64,000 nt of DNA, from NCBI GenBank assembly GCA_963768885.1, contig CAVYJN010000006.1:1178001-1242000 (forward strand). Direction: 5' to 3'. How positions within the stretch are numbered: position 1 is the stretch's first letter; each line of letters opens with the position of its first letter. This document shows positions 12,303 to 21,444 of the stretch, one piece after another. The translations under genes were made by a program, and so were the position numbers. A model generated the notes under the pieces. It worked only from the letters and a program-made list of their open reading frames with translations, was not told the origin of the DNA and ran no database searches. This stretch comes from DASRIA01 sp963768885 (GTDB lineage: Bacteria > Actinomycetota > Thermoleophilia > Solirubrobacterales > JBBDJG01).

Positions 12303-13590
12303 GCACTTCACGCTCGAGTCGCGCGAGGACACCGTTGCGGTCGCGGAGGCCGTCCGCGCGCTCACGGAGACGCCCGGCGACGTCTCGGCCGCGGTCACGG
12401 AGATCCTGCGCGACGTGCGCGAGCGCGGCGACGCCGCCGTGCACGAGCTCACGCTGCGCTGGGACAGCGAGGCCGCGCCCGAATCGTTCCGCGTCCCGGC
12501 GGAGCAGATCCAGGCGGCGCTCGAGGCCGTCTCCGCCGAGGTGCGCGTCGGCCTCGACACGGCGATTGGCAACGTCGAGCGGCTCGCGAGCGCCGAGATC
12601 GCGGACGACCTCGCCGTGGACATGCCCGAGGGGCAGACCGTCACGCTGCGAGAGCTTCCCGTGCGCCGCGCGGGCGCATACGTCCCCGGCGGGCGCGCCG
12701 CATATCCCTCCTCGGTCGTGATGTGCTGCGTCCCGGCGCGGGTCGCCGGCGTGGGGGAGATCGCGGTCGCGACGCCCCCCGGGCCGGACGGCGCGGCGCA
12801 TCCCACGATCCTCGCCGCCTGCGCCCTCTGCGGCGTGGAGGAGGTCTACCTGATGGGCGGCGCCCAGGCGGTCGCCGCGCTCGCGTACGGGACAAGCTCG
12901 GTCCCGCCGGTCGACGTGATCGTCGGACCCGGGAACGCGTACGTGCAGGAGGCCAAGCGCCAGGTGGTCGGCTTGGTCGGCATCGACGGGATCGCCGGCC
13001 CCAGCGAGGTGCTCGTGATCGCCGATGCGCAGGCCGACCCGCGGCTGGTCGCGCTCGACCTGGCCGCCCAGGCCGAGCACGGCTCCGACACCCTCGTCGC
13101 CGTGGTCTCGCCGGCCGCCGACCTGCTGGCGGCGGTGGAGCGTGAGGCGCAGGCGCTCGCCGCGGAGCGCGACTCCGTGCAGGACGCCGCGCTCGCGCTC
13201 GTGCGAACCACCGACCTCGAAGCGGCAGTGGGGCTCGCGAACGCGATCGCGCCCGAGCACCTGGAGCTCGCGTGCGAGGGAGCCGCCGAGCTTGCGGGCC
13301 GCGTGCGCGCGGCCGGGTGCGTGTTCCTCGGGTCGTCGGGGGGAACCGCCTTCGGCGACTACGCGGCGGGATCCAACCACGTGCTGCCCACGGGGGGCGC
13401 CGCGCGCTTCTCGGGACCGCTCGGCGCGCGCGATTTTCGGCGCAGGCAGGCGCTGGTATCGTTGCCCGCGGAGGCGGCGCACGCGCTCGCGCCACACGTC
13501 TCGAGCGTCGCACGAGCGGAGGGATTCCCGGTCCACGCCGAATCCGCCGAGGCAAGACGATCGACGAGGGCCGCCAGGCCGCAGGACTGA
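12292..13590 (+). CDS. hisD: Histidinol dehydrogenase
   Basis: A 432-residue zinc- and NAD-dependent enzyme for the last two oxidations, L-histidinol to L-histidine. Family signatures are clear: RRAGAYVPGG, GPGNAYVQEAKR, GPSEVLVIAD, AQAEHGSD (zinc-ligand Gln and His), IAPEHLEL and AGSNHVLPT. The C-terminal 15 residues are Arg/Ala-rich and probably unstructured. Tightly coupled to hisG by overlap; hisB follows after 9 bases. Confidence 0.97.
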   Translation: MRARHFTLESREDTVAVAEAVRALTETPGDVSAAVTEILRDVRERGDAAVHELTLRWDSEAAPESFRVPAEQIQAALEAVSAEVRVGLDTAIGNVERLASAEIADDLAVDMPEGQTVTLRELPVRRAGAYVPGGRAAYPSSVVMCCVPARVAGVGEIAVATPPGPDGAAHPTILAACALCGVEEVYLMGGAQAVAALAYGTSSVPPVDVIVGPGNAYVQEAKRQVVGLVGIDGIAGPSEVLVIADAQADPRLVALDLAAQAEHGSDTLVAVVSPAADLLAAVEREAQALAAERDSVQDAALALVRTTDLEAAVGLANAIAPEHLELACEGAAELAGRVRAAGCVFLGSSGGTAFGDYAAGSNHVLPTGGAARFSGPLGARDFRRRQALVSLPAEAAHALAPHVSSVARAEGFPVHAESAEARRSTRAARPQD

Positions 13591-13599
13591 CGACTTCCG

Positions 13600-14202
13600 A
13601 TGGCCATCACGACACCACCGCGCGCCGCCGAGATCGAGCGCTCCACCCGTGAGACCAGCATCCGGCTGAGACTCGCGCTGGACGGCTCCGGCGAATGCGC
13701 CGCGTCGACCGGCGTGGGCTTCCTCGACCACATGCTCGACCTGCTCGCGCGCCACGGGCGCATCGACCTCGAGGTGGAGGCGACCGGCGACCTCGAGACC
13801 GGGACGCACCACACGACCGAGGACATCGGCATCGTGCTCGGCCAGGCGCTCGACCGGGCGCTCGGCGACCGCAGCGGCATCGCCCGCTACGGGGATGCGA
13901 CGGTACCCATGGACGAGGCGCTCGCGGCATGCGCGATCGACGTCTCCGGGCGCCCGTACTGCGCGTTCGAGGGCACGATCCCGGAGGCCACGATCGGCGG
14001 CTGGGAGACCGAGCTGACCGAGGAGTTCTTCCGCGCGGTCGCCAACAACGCGCGCCTCACCGCGCACGTGCGGCTGCTCGCCGGGACCAACGCCCACCAC
14101 ATGATCGAGGCGAGCTTCAAGGCGTTCGCCCGCGCGCTGCGCGCGGCGGTGTCGCTGGACGACTCCGTGACCGGCATCCCGTCGACGAAGGGCGTGCTGT
14201 GA
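13600..14202 (+). CDS. hisB: Imidazoleglycerol-phosphate dehydratase
   Basis: A 200-residue monofunctional HisB (no phosphatase domain) that dehydrates imidazole glycerol phosphate to imidazole acetol phosphate. Metal-binding motifs are present in both halves: GFLDHMLDLLARHG, HHTTEDIGI, and NAHHMIEASFKAFARAL. The C-terminus IPSTKGVL is typical. Its stop overlaps the GTG start of hisH. Confidence 0.97.
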   Translation: MAITTPPRAAEIERSTRETSIRLRLALDGSGECAASTGVGFLDHMLDLLARHGRIDLEVEATGDLETGTHHTTEDIGIVLGQALDRALGDRSGIARYGDATVPMDEALAACAIDVSGRPYCAFEGTIPEATIGGWETELTEEFFRAVANNARLTAHVRLLAGTNAHHMIEASFKAFARALRAAVSLDDSVTGIPSTKGVL

Positions 14203-14860
14203 GCGCGGCGTCGAGCGGCGCGGCCGGTCCGCGCATCGCGATCCTCGACTACGGGATGGGCAACCTGCGCTCGGCCGAGAAGGCGCTCGAGCGCGAGGGT
14301 GCGCGCCCGCTGATCACCACGCGACCACGACCTGATCCGCGCGTGCGACGGCGCGGTGCTGCCCGGGGTCGGCGCGTTCCCGAAGGCGATGCGCAACATC
14401 CGCGAGCTCGAGCTGGACGGGCTGATCGGCGAGCTGCTCGCGAGCGGCATGCCGATGCTCGGCATCTGCCTGGGGATGCAGCTCCTGTTCGAGTTCTCGA
14501 GCGAGAACGAGGGCGCATGGGGGCTCGGCCTGCTCGGGCGGGAAGGTGGAGCGGCTTCCGGCACCCGGCCTGAAGGTCCCGCACATCGGCTGGAACGTCG
14601 TGCGCTGGGAGCGCCGCACCGCGCTCACCGAGGACCTACCCGACGAGTGCCCCTTCTACTTCGTCCACTCCTTCGCGCCCGTCGGCACGTCCGCCGAGGA
14701 CGTGCTCGGGACCTCGGTCTACGGCGAGCCCTTCGTCTGCGCGGTCGAGCGCGAGCCGGTGTACGGCGTGCAGTTCCATCCCGAGAAGTCGAGCGTGCAC
14801 GGACTGCGCCTGCTGCGGAACTTCACGTCGATCTGCGCCTCGGTCGGCGCCGCGTCGTAG
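14199..14860 (+). pseudogene. hisH: HisH glutamine amidotransferase, broken by two frameshifts
   Basis: Glutaminase subunit of imidazole glycerol phosphate synthase, supplying ammonia to HisF. Three frames must be joined. 14199 to about 14321 encodes IAILDYGMGNLRSAEKAL. About 14322 to 14538 encodes LPGVGAFPKAM and the nucleophile elbow LGICLGMQLLFEFS (Cys). About 14540 to 14860 encodes VPHIGWN, FYFVHSF and the catalytic His/Glu segment YGVQFHPEKSS. Both breaks are single extra bases, near 14321 and within gggcggg near 14537-14540. All catalytic residues remain, and hisA and hisF downstream are intact, so sequence error is at least as likely as real loss. GTG start overlaps hisB. Confidence 0.85.
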
Positions 14861-14871
14861 CAGACCGTCCA

Positions 14872-15603
14872 GTGGCGACGCTCTATCCGGCGATCGACAT
14901 CCTCGGCGGCAAGGCGGTGCGCCTCGAGCAGGGTGATTTCGAGCGTCGCAAGACCTACGACTCCGACCCGCTCGAGGCCGCGCGCCGCTGGGTCGCCGAG
15001 GGCGCGACGTGGCTGCACGTGGTCGACCTCGACGGCGCACGCGACGGGCGCCCCGTGAACGTCGCGCACCTCGAGCGGATCGCCGCGCGGGCCGGCGTGC
15101 CGGTGCAGTTCGGCGGCGGCCTGCGGACCGTCGCGGCGGTGCAGGACGCGGTCGCCGCCGGCGCCGACCGGGTCGTGATCGGCACGGTGGCGTTCACCGA
15201 GCCCGAGGTCCTCGACGCGATGATCGAGCGCGCGGGGGAGCGTGTGCGGATCGCGGTCGACGTCAAGGACGGCGTGGTCGCGACGGCCGGCTGGCTCACC
15301 AGCACGTCCCTCGGCGCGGGCGATGCCGTGGCGGCGCTGCGCGGCCGCGGCGCCGGCGGATTCGTCTATACGAGCGTGGACCGCGACGGGACCATGCGCG
15401 GGCCCGACACGGAGGCCTTGCGCGCCGTGAGCGAAGCCGCCGGGGGCGCGCCGGTCCTGTATTCGGGGGGCATCGGCGCGCTGTCGGACCTCGAGGCGCT
15501 CGCGGACCAGCCGATCGACGGCGTGATCGTGGGCAAGGCGCTCTACGAGCGCAGGTTCTCGGTCGCCGAGGCACGGCGCGCGCTCGGCGAGGTGCCGGCG
15601 TGA
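14872..15603 (+). CDS. hisA: ProFAR isomerase
   Basis: A 243-residue (beta-alpha)8-barrel enzyme for the Amadori isomerisation of ProFAR to PRFAR. Motifs are LYPAIDILGGKAVRL with the first catalytic Asp, GGGLRTVAAV, the second catalytic Asp region (YTSVDRDGTM) and the phosphate-binding YSGGIGALSDL. In actinobacteria the related PriA also does the TrpF step; the sequence alone does not decide this. GTG start 11 bases after hisH; the stop overlaps hisF. Confidence 0.93.
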   Translation: MATLYPAIDILGGKAVRLEQGDFERRKTYDSDPLEAARRWVAEGATWLHVVDLDGARDGRPVNVAHLERIAARAGVPVQFGGGLRTVAAVQDAVAAGADRVVIGTVAFTEPEVLDAMIERAGERVRIAVDVKDGVVATAGWLTSTSLGAGDAVAALRGRGAGGFVYTSVDRDGTMRGPDTEALRAVSEAAGGAPVLYSGGIGALSDLEALADQPIDGVIVGKALYERRFSVAEARRALGEVPA

Positions 15604-16361
15604 GCGTGCTGAAGCGGGTGATCCCGTGCCTCGACGTCGACAAGGGCCGCGTGGTGAAGGGCACCAACTTCGTCGGGCTGCGCGATGCCGGGGACCCGGT
15701 GGAGCTCGCCGAGCGCTACGACGCGGAGGGCGCCGACGAGCTCGTGTTCCTCGACATCACCGCGTCGCACGAGGAGCGCGAGACGATCGTGCAGCTCGCG
15801 CGGCGGACGGCGGACAACGTCTTCATCCCGTTCACGATCGGCGGCGGGATCCGCTCGCGCGAGGACGCGCAGGCCGTGCTCGACGCCGGCGCCGACAAGA
15901 TCTCCGTGAACTCGGCCGCGGTCGCGCGGCCCGAGCTGATGAACGAGCTGGCGGACACCTTCGGCGCACAGTGCGTCGTGCTCGCCGTCGACGCGAAGCG
16001 CGTGGGGGACGGCCGGCTCGAGGTGTTCGTGAACGGCGGGCGCGTCGCGACCGGCCGCGACGCCGTCGAGTGGGCGCGCGAGGGCGCCGAGCGCGGAGCG
16101 GGCGAGATCCTCCTCACGAGCATGGATCGCGACGGCACCAAGGACGGCTACGACATCGAGCTGACCCGCGCCGTCGCCGATGCCGTGGACATCCCCGTGA
16201 TCGCGTCGGGCGGGGCGGGGAAGCTCGACGACCTCACCGAGGCGATCGAGCGGGCGCGCGCGGACGCCGTGCTCGTCGCCTCGCTGTTCCACTACGGGGA
16301 GTACCGGGTGCGCGAGGCGAAGGAGCACCTGCGCGCCGCCGGCATCCCCGTGCGGATCTGA
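15600..16361 (+). CDS. hisF: Imidazole glycerol phosphate synthase subunit HisF
   Basis: A 253-residue TIM-barrel cyclase that joins PRFAR with ammonia from HisH to give imidazole glycerol phosphate and AICAR. Catalytic Asp residues lie in VIPCLDVDKGRVVKG and LLTSMDRDGTKDGYD; phosphate-binding segments are IGGGIRSREDA and ASGGAGKLDDL. GTG start overlapping hisA by 4 bases. Last gene of the his run; hisC, hisE and hisI are not in the window. Confidence 0.97.
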   Translation: MSVLKRVIPCLDVDKGRVVKGTNFVGLRDAGDPVELAERYDAEGADELVFLDITASHEERETIVQLARRTADNVFIPFTIGGGIRSREDAQAVLDAGADKISVNSAAVARPELMNELADTFGAQCVVLAVDAKRVGDGRLEVFVNGGRVATGRDAVEWAREGAERGAGEILLTSMDRDGTKDGYDIELTRAVADAVDIPVIASGGAGKLDDLTEAIERARADAVLVASLFHYGEYRVREAKEHLRAAGIPVRI

Positions 16362-16370
16362 CCGTGCTGC

Positions 16371-16961
16371 CTACGCCTCGGCGTCGTCGTCGGACGAGCG
16401 CGGGGCGCGGCGCTTGACGCGCTCGCAGTCCGTGGCGACCGAATCCTCGTCGTCGGCTCGCACGACGTCGAAACCGTCGCCGCAGGTCACCGTGTCGGGC
16501 TCGCCGTCGCGCACGTGGATCCGGTCGTTGCCGGCCTCGCCGTTGACGGTGTCGGCAGGCTCGGAGGGCTCGTTTGTCACGTCCCGGCGGGCGAGCGCCC
16601 AGAGGTTGTCCGCTCCCGGCCCGCCGTTCACGGTGTCAGCGCCGCGCTGGGCGAAGATCAGGTCGCGGCCCGGGCCTCCGTCGACGGTGTCGTCGCCCTC
16701 TCCGGCCCACACCTTGTCGCGGCCGAACCCGGCGTGCACGGTGTCGTTGCCCGTTCCGGCGCGCACGCGGTCACGGCCCGCCTTGGCGTCGACTGTGTCG
16801 TTGCCGCCACGTGCGGCGATCAGGTCGCGGCCGCTGGTGCCGGTCAGGCTGTCGGCGTCGTTCGTGCCGCGGATCGGCGCGGCCAGCGCCACCGCGGCGG
16901 TGAGCAGCGAGAGCGCGAGCGCTGCCAGGCCGATTGCGGTCCTTCGCGGGGTGAGCTTCAT
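16371..16961 (-). CDS. Secreted RTX-type calcium-binding repeat protein
   Basis: A 196-residue protein with a signal peptide (MKLTPRRTAIGLAALALSLL then AVALA) and about eight copies of the hemolysin-type nonapeptide theme (GRDLIAARGGNDTVDAKAG and similar GxGxDxx units) between residues 35 and 165. Such repeats bind calcium and fold as a beta roll outside the cell. The C-terminal part has two Cys (TCGDGFDVV, TDCERVKRR), a common ending for these actinobacterial proteins. Convergent with hisF, 9 bases away. It follows the propeller gene on the same strand. Confidence 0.8.
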   Translation of the reverse strand: MKLTPRRTAIGLAALALSLLTAAVALAAPIRGTNDADSLTGTSGRDLIAARGGNDTVDAKAGRDRVRAGTGNDTVHAGFGRDKVWAGEGDDTVDGGPGRDLIFAQRGADTVNGGPGADNLWALARRDVTNEPSEPADTVNGEAGNDRIHVRDGEPDTVTCGDGFDVVRADDEDSVATDCERVKRRAPRSSDDDAEA

Positions 16962-17026
16962 CCTCGTTTCCTTCCTCGAGATGGGGGGTTCACGGGTTGG
17001 AACACCCCGCCGCCGGAAAAGTTCTC

Positions 17027-18277
17027 TCACTTCACCGGGTCGAGCGCGGTGACGCTCGCGTACCCGGTCATGTAGATGCGCCGTCCGTCGGAGACCACGG
17101 GGTTGTACGTCCCGCGGCTGCGGCGGAACACCCGTTCGCCGGTGCGCGTGTCCACGCCGAAGGTGGACTTCGAGTCGAGGTCGGCGAAGTACACGACCCG
17201 GCCCACGACCGACGGGCCGCCGGAGATGCGGCCCCCGCCACGATGCGTCCAGCGCGTCGACCCGGTACGCGCGTCGAGCGCGTAGAGGTTGCCGTCGTAG
17301 GAGCCCACGTACACGGTCGGCTTGGTGCCCGGCACGTTCGCGACCGCGGGCGACGAGTACACGTACCCGCCCGTCGACTTCGACCACGCGAGCGTCCCGG
17401 TGCGGGCGCCGAACGAGTACACCTTGCTGTCGGTGTTGCCCGCGTACACGCGCCCGAACGCGACTGCCGGCGTCGAGTAGAAGTTCCCGGCGGCGAAGCC
17501 GAACTTGGAGCCCGACGTGCCGGTCGACCAGCGCTCGCGACCGGTGCGCGCCCAGACCGCGTACATCCGGCCGCTGTAGTCCCCGACGTACAGGGTCGAG
17601 CCCGACAGCGCAGGTGAGGCCTTGATCGCGCCGGAGGCGTTGAACTTCCACTTCACGCGCCCCGTCTTGGCGTAGAGCGCGTAGAGCGTCCCGCCCTCGG
17701 TCCCGAAGTAGACGATCCCGCGCCGGATGATCGGCGAGGACTCCGTGCGGCTGCCGAGCTCCTTCTGCCAGACCAGCCTGCCGTTCTTTGCGTTGAGGAC
17801 GGTGAGCTTGCCGGAAAGGGACGTCACGAACACGCGGCCCCGCCAGTAGGCCGGCGACGACGCCGACAGCTTCCCGATCTGGTTCTTCCACTTCACCTTG
17901 CCCGTGTCGGCGTCGAGCCGGTACACGCCGCCGTTGTTGCGCACGAAGTAGAGGCTGTCGCCGATCACGATCGGCGGGAACTCCATCAGCACCTTCCCGG
18001 TGAACACCCACCGCTCCTTGAAGGGCGGGCCGATCCGCGCGGGCATGTAGGCGGTGTGCGCGAGGTCGTAGTGATAGACCGGCCAGTCCTCTGACCGCAC
18101 CTTCGGCCGCTCGGGCCGCGGCGGCGCGCGGAACTCGACCTCGTCGCCGCGGTGCACGTCGCCCGTCCGGTTGCCGAGCACGACGAAGGCCGCGATCCCG
18201 GCGCCCACGAGGACGATCAGCACCCCGGCGACGAGCAGCGGCAGGCGGCGCCGACGATGGCGCTCGGAGATGAACAT
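17027..18277 (-). CDS. Membrane-anchored PQQ-type beta-propeller protein
   Basis: A 416-residue protein with an N-terminal membrane anchor (about 11-34) followed by an outside domain of repeated blades. Each blade has the pattern (V/L)Y(V/A)LDA(D/K)TG(K/R)xxW, as in RLDADTGKVKWKN, ALYAKTGRVKWKF and ALDARTGSTRWTH. This is the PQQ-like, BamB-like eight-blade propeller. No catalytic quinoprotein signature was recognised, so a binding or scaffold role outside the membrane is inferred. It is divergent from the glucose/sorbosone dehydrogenase-like gene. Confidence 0.8.
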   Translation of the reverse strand: MFISERHRRRRLPLLVAGVLIVLVGAGIAAFVVLGNRTGDVHRGDEVEFRAPPRPERPKVRSEDWPVYHYDLAHTAYMPARIGPPFKERWVFTGKVLMEFPPIVIGDSLYFVRNNGGVYRLDADTGKVKWKNQIGKLSASSPAYWRGRVFVTSLSGKLTVLNAKNGRLVWQKELGSRTESSPIIRRGIVYFGTEGGTLYALYAKTGRVKWKFNASGAIKASPALSGSTLYVGDYSGRMYAVWARTGRERWSTGTSGSKFGFAAGNFYSTPAVAFGRVYAGNTDSKVYSFGARTGTLAWSKSTGGYVYSSPAVANVPGTKPTVYVGSYDGNLYALDARTGSTRWTHRGGGRISGGPSVVGRVVYFADLDSKSTFGVDTRTGERVFRRSRGTYNPVVSDGRRIYMTGYASVTALDPVK

Positions 18278-18392
18278 CGCCCCAAGGGTAGTAACGCGGC
18301 CAGCGGGAAAACGCGGTTCACCCGGCGCGCTGCGCCAGGCGCTCTGCTAAAAGGGCGCCGGACCCGCCCCGGTGCCCCTGGACCGCTTCGAC

Positions 18393-19619
18393 ATGAGACT
18401 CCGCACCTTCGCGCTGCTGCTCGGCGTCCCCCTGCTGTTGATGGGTGCGCTGATCGTCGGGCTGCGCATCGGCGAGGACGAGCTCGAGCGCAGCGTGCGC
18501 CCGGATACGAACGGGGGCAGCGCGAGCGGGGGCGGCGCGGACGCACGGCCGGCGGCGGCGGGAGTGCGGCTGAAGCGGATCGGGACCTTCGACGACCCGG
18601 TGCTGGTGACGGCGCCTCCCGGCGACGAGCGACGCATCTTCGTCGTCGAGCAGACGGGCCGGATCAGGCTGCTGGTCGGCGGCAAGCGGGTGCGCCGTCC
18701 GTTCCTCGACCTGCGAAACGACGTCACCGCCGGCGGGGAGCAGGGGCTGCTCGGTCTCGCCTTCGCGCCGGACTACGCGCGCTCCGGACGGCTGTACGTC
18801 TACTTCACCGGCCGCGACGGCGACCAGAAGGTGCAGGAGTTCCGGCGGTCCGGGCGCAGCGCCAACCGCGCCTCGAAGTCCTCGCGCCGGCAATTGATGT
18901 CGATGGCGGACCCCTATCCCAACCACAACGGCGGGCACCTCGCGTTCGGCCCCGACGGCCTGCTCTACATCGGCACCGGCGACGGCGGATCCGGCGGCGA
19001 TCCGCAGAATCGCGCCCAGAACCTGGAGTCCCCGCTCGGCAAGATCCTCCGCATCGACCCGCGCCGGCACGGCTCGAGCCCGTATCGCTCGCCGCGCTCC
19101 AACCCGTTCGCCGGGCGGGCGGGGCGAAACGAGATCTATGCGTACGGCCTGCGGAACCCCTGGCGGTACTCGTTCGACCGCCGCACGGGCGACCTCTACA
19201 TCGGGGACGTGGGGCAGGACTCGGTCGAGGAGATCGACTACGCCGCCGAGGGGACGGCGCGCGGGCGCAACTTCGGGTGGAGCTGCTTCGAGGGCCGCAG
19301 CCGCTTCGACTCCTCGCGGAGCTGTCCCGGCGCGGTCGGGCCGGTGCTCGACTACGGCCGCTCGGGGGGCGAGTGCTCGGTCACCGGCGGGGTGGTCTCG
19401 CGCGATTCGCGGGTCCCGGACCTCGCGGGCCGCTACCTGTACGGCGACTTCTGCGCCGGCCGCCTGCGCAGCTTCCGGATCCAGGCGGGCAAGGCGACCG
19501 AGGACCGCGGGCTCGGCCTGCGGGTCGCCTCGCTCAGCTCGTTCGGCGAGGACGCCCGCGGCCGGGTCTACGCCGCGTCGCTCGACGGGCCCGTGTACAG
19601 GTTCGTCGCCGGCGGGTAG
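18393..19619 (+). CDS. PQQ-dependent glucose/sorbosone dehydrogenase-like protein
   Basis: A 408-residue exported six-blade propeller of the soluble aldose sugar dehydrogenase family. After an N-terminal hydrophobic anchor (RLRTFALLLGVPLLLMGALI) come the family motifs: VVEQTGRIRLLVGG, GLLGLAFAPDYA, NHNGGHLAFGPDGLLYIG, GDGGSGGDPQNRAQN, YAYGLRNPWRYSFD, IGDVGQDSVEEIDY and LAGRYLYGDFC. These enzymes oxidise sugars outside the membrane using PQQ. The start is uncertain: an in-frame GTG at 18372 adds seven residues. A short inverted repeat at 19625-19642 lies between this gene and the convergent peroxiredoxin gene. Confidence 0.85.
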   Translation: MRLRTFALLLGVPLLLMGALIVGLRIGEDELERSVRPDTNGGSASGGGADARPAAAGVRLKRIGTFDDPVLVTAPPGDERRIFVVEQTGRIRLLVGGKRVRRPFLDLRNDVTAGGEQGLLGLAFAPDYARSGRLYVYFTGRDGDQKVQEFRRSGRSANRASKSSRRQLMSMADPYPNHNGGHLAFGPDGLLYIGTGDGGSGGDPQNRAQNLESPLGKILRIDPRRHGSSPYRSPRSNPFAGRAGRNEIYAYGLRNPWRYSFDRRTGDLYIGDVGQDSVEEIDYAAEGTARGRNFGWSCFEGRSRFDSSRSCPGAVGPVLDYGRSGGECSVTGGVVSRDSRVPDLAGRYLYGDFCAGRLRSFRIQAGKATEDRGLGLRVASLSSFGEDARGRVYAASLDGPVYRFVAGG

Positions 19620-19631
19620 CGCCGGCCCGGC

Positions 19632-20093
19632 TCAGACCGGGCAGGCGGCGAGCGCGTCCAGGATCTGGTCCTGGTCGCGCATCTCGCCGGGATGGTTGAC
19701 CATCTTGTGCGCGACCTTGCCTTCCTTGTCGATCACGTACGTCGCGCGGGTCGCGACCCCGGCTTCGGGGATGTAGGCCTCGTAGGCCTGGGCGACGGCG
19801 CCCTTCGGATGGAAGTCCGAGAGGAAGTGCGCCGTCAGGTTCTCGTCGCGCTTCCACGCCTTGAGTGCGTAGGGGCTGTCGACCGAGATCCCGAACACCT
19901 CGGCGCCCGCCGCGTCGTAGCGGTCGGCGAGGTCCGTCGCCTGGTGCAGCTCCTTCGTGCAGATGCCGCTGAAGGCGGCCGGGAAGAAGATCAGCACGAC
20001 GTTGCGGCCGCGCAAGGACGAGAGCGCGACCTCTTCGCCGCGCTCGTCCCTGAGCGTGAAGTCCGGGGCCTCTGAGCCGACCTCTACTGCCAT
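19632..20093 (-). CDS. ahpE: AhpE-like peroxiredoxin
   Basis: A 153-residue peroxiredoxin of the AhpE type. The peroxidatic Cys45 lies in FFPAAFSGICTKEL (Ser in place of the usual Thr of P-x-x-x-T-x-x-C). LSDFHPKGAVAQAYEAY and PGEMRDQDQIL match the mycobacterial AhpE layout, as does the length. It reduces peroxides and peroxynitrite in the cytoplasm; in this class the reductant is usually a small thiol or mycoredoxin. A second Cys sits four residues from the end. ATG 20093 is preferred over an upstream in-frame ATG because it begins just before the first beta strand. Confidence 0.88.
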   Translation of the reverse strand: MAVEVGSEAPDFTLRDERGEEVALSSLRGRNVVLIFFPAAFSGICTKELHQATDLADRYDAAGAEVFGISVDSPYALKAWKRDENLTAHFLSDFHPKGAVAQAYEAYIPEAGVATRATYVIDKEGKVAHKMVNHPGEMRDQDQILDALAACPV

Positions 20094-20179
20094 TTCGAGA
20101 CACTCCTCGGTCGTGTTGGCGGAGCCTGAGCCTAGCGCAGCCCGGTCGCCGTCCACCGGCCTTCACGCGGCCATCCGAG

Positions 20180-21424
20180 GTGCCGATAAACCGCCTCATG
20201 AGGCCCATCCTGAGGCCGGCCGCTGCCGTGGGCGCGATCGTCGCCTGCGCGACCCTGCTCGCGCTCGCGAACACCTCCGCCGGCGACTACCCGCGGGACG
20301 CCGCGCCCGCGATGAACGCCCTGCTCGACGGCGACGTGAGCCGGGCCCTCGCGCAGCAGCCCCTGATGGGGAGCCTCTCGCTGGTCGTGCGCTACCCGTT
20401 CGGGGTGCTCGCGCGCGCCGTGGGCGGCGACGACCTCCTCGTCTACCAGCTCGGCACGATCCCGTGCCTGGTCGCCGTCGGGCTGCTCGGCCTCGCGCTC
20501 GCGGGGCTGATGCGCCGCCGTGGCCAGCCCCCGGCCGCCTGCGCGGCAGCCGCGGCGCTCTGCCTGGTCAACCCGCTGACCTGGGAGGCGATCCGGCTCG
20601 GGCACCCCGAGGAGCTGCTGGGCGGCGCGCTCTGCGTCGGCGCGGCGCTTGCGGCGCTGCGCGGCCGGTGGCTCGCCGCGGGCGCCCTGCTCGGCCTCGC
20701 GCTCGCGACCAAGCAGTGGGCAGTGATCGCTGTGCTGCCCGTCGTGGCCGCGGCTCCGGCGCGGCGGCTCAGGCTGGCCGCCGTGGCGGTGGCGGTGGCG
20801 GGGCTGCTGACGGCTCCGCTGCTGCTCGGCGACAGCGCGAGCTTCTCGAAGACGGCGGAGCAGGCAGCGCACTCCGGCGAGCGCGTGCACCCGTTCAATG
20901 CCGTCTGGCCGCTCGCGCCCAGCGAGGACCGCGTGATCTCCGTGGGTGAGGACCAGAGCGTTGTGACCGTGCGTGTCCTTCCGCTCTCGATCTCGCGCCT
21001 GCTGCACCCGGGAATCGTGCTGCTCGCGCTGCCGCTCACCGCGCTCTGGTGGTTCTCACGCAGGCGCACGCCCGACGACGTGCTCGCGCTGCTCGCGCTG
21101 CTCTTCCTGCTGCGGTGCCTGCTCGACCCGGTCGACAACGCCTACTACCACGTGCCCTTCCTGCTCGCGCTCGTCGCCTGGGAGGGGCTCACCCGGCGCG
21201 GCGCGCCGATCATCTCGCTGGCGACCGCGGCCGCCGTGTACTACGCGATCTACAAGGCCGGCTGGACCGACGACGTCGCCGCGCGCAACGCCATCTACCT
21301 GCTCTCCACGGTGCCCGTCGGGCTGTGGCTGGCCGCGCGGCTCTACCTTCCCTCGCGCAAGCTGCGCTCCCGCGCGGCCCGCTCGTGGCCCGCGTCGCTG
21401 CAACGCGCGCCCGCCGCACGCTGA
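20180..21424 (+). CDS. Polytopic membrane protein, GT87-like glycosyltransferase
   Basis: A 414-residue protein with about ten hydrophobic helices and an early Asp-rich outside loop (DYPRDAAPAMNALLDGD). The layout resembles the GT-C superfamily of polyprenol-phosphate-sugar mannosyltransferases (DUF2029/GT87). The segments IRLGHPEELL and ATKQWAVIAV, with ALATKxW followed by hydrophobic residues, occur in that family. The substrate is unknown. The start may be GTG 20180 or ATG 20198. Confidence 0.6.
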   Translation: MPINRLMRPILRPAAAVGAIVACATLLALANTSAGDYPRDAAPAMNALLDGDVSRALAQQPLMGSLSLVVRYPFGVLARAVGGDDLLVYQLGTIPCLVAVGLLGLALAGLMRRRGQPPAACAAAAALCLVNPLTWEAIRLGHPEELLGGALCVGAALAALRGRWLAAGALLGLALATKQWAVIAVLPVVAAAPARRLRLAAVAVAVAGLLTAPLLLGDSASFSKTAEQAAHSGERVHPFNAVWPLAPSEDRVISVGEDQSVVTVRVLPLSISRLLHPGIVLLALPLTALWWFSRRRTPDDVLALLALLFLLRCLLDPVDNAYYHVPFLLALVAWEGLTRRGAPIISLATAAAVYYAIYKAGWTDDVAARNAIYLLSTVPVGLWLAARLYLPSRKLRSRAARSWPASLQRAPAAR

Positions 21425-21444
21425 CGCCGACCTAGAATCGGTCC

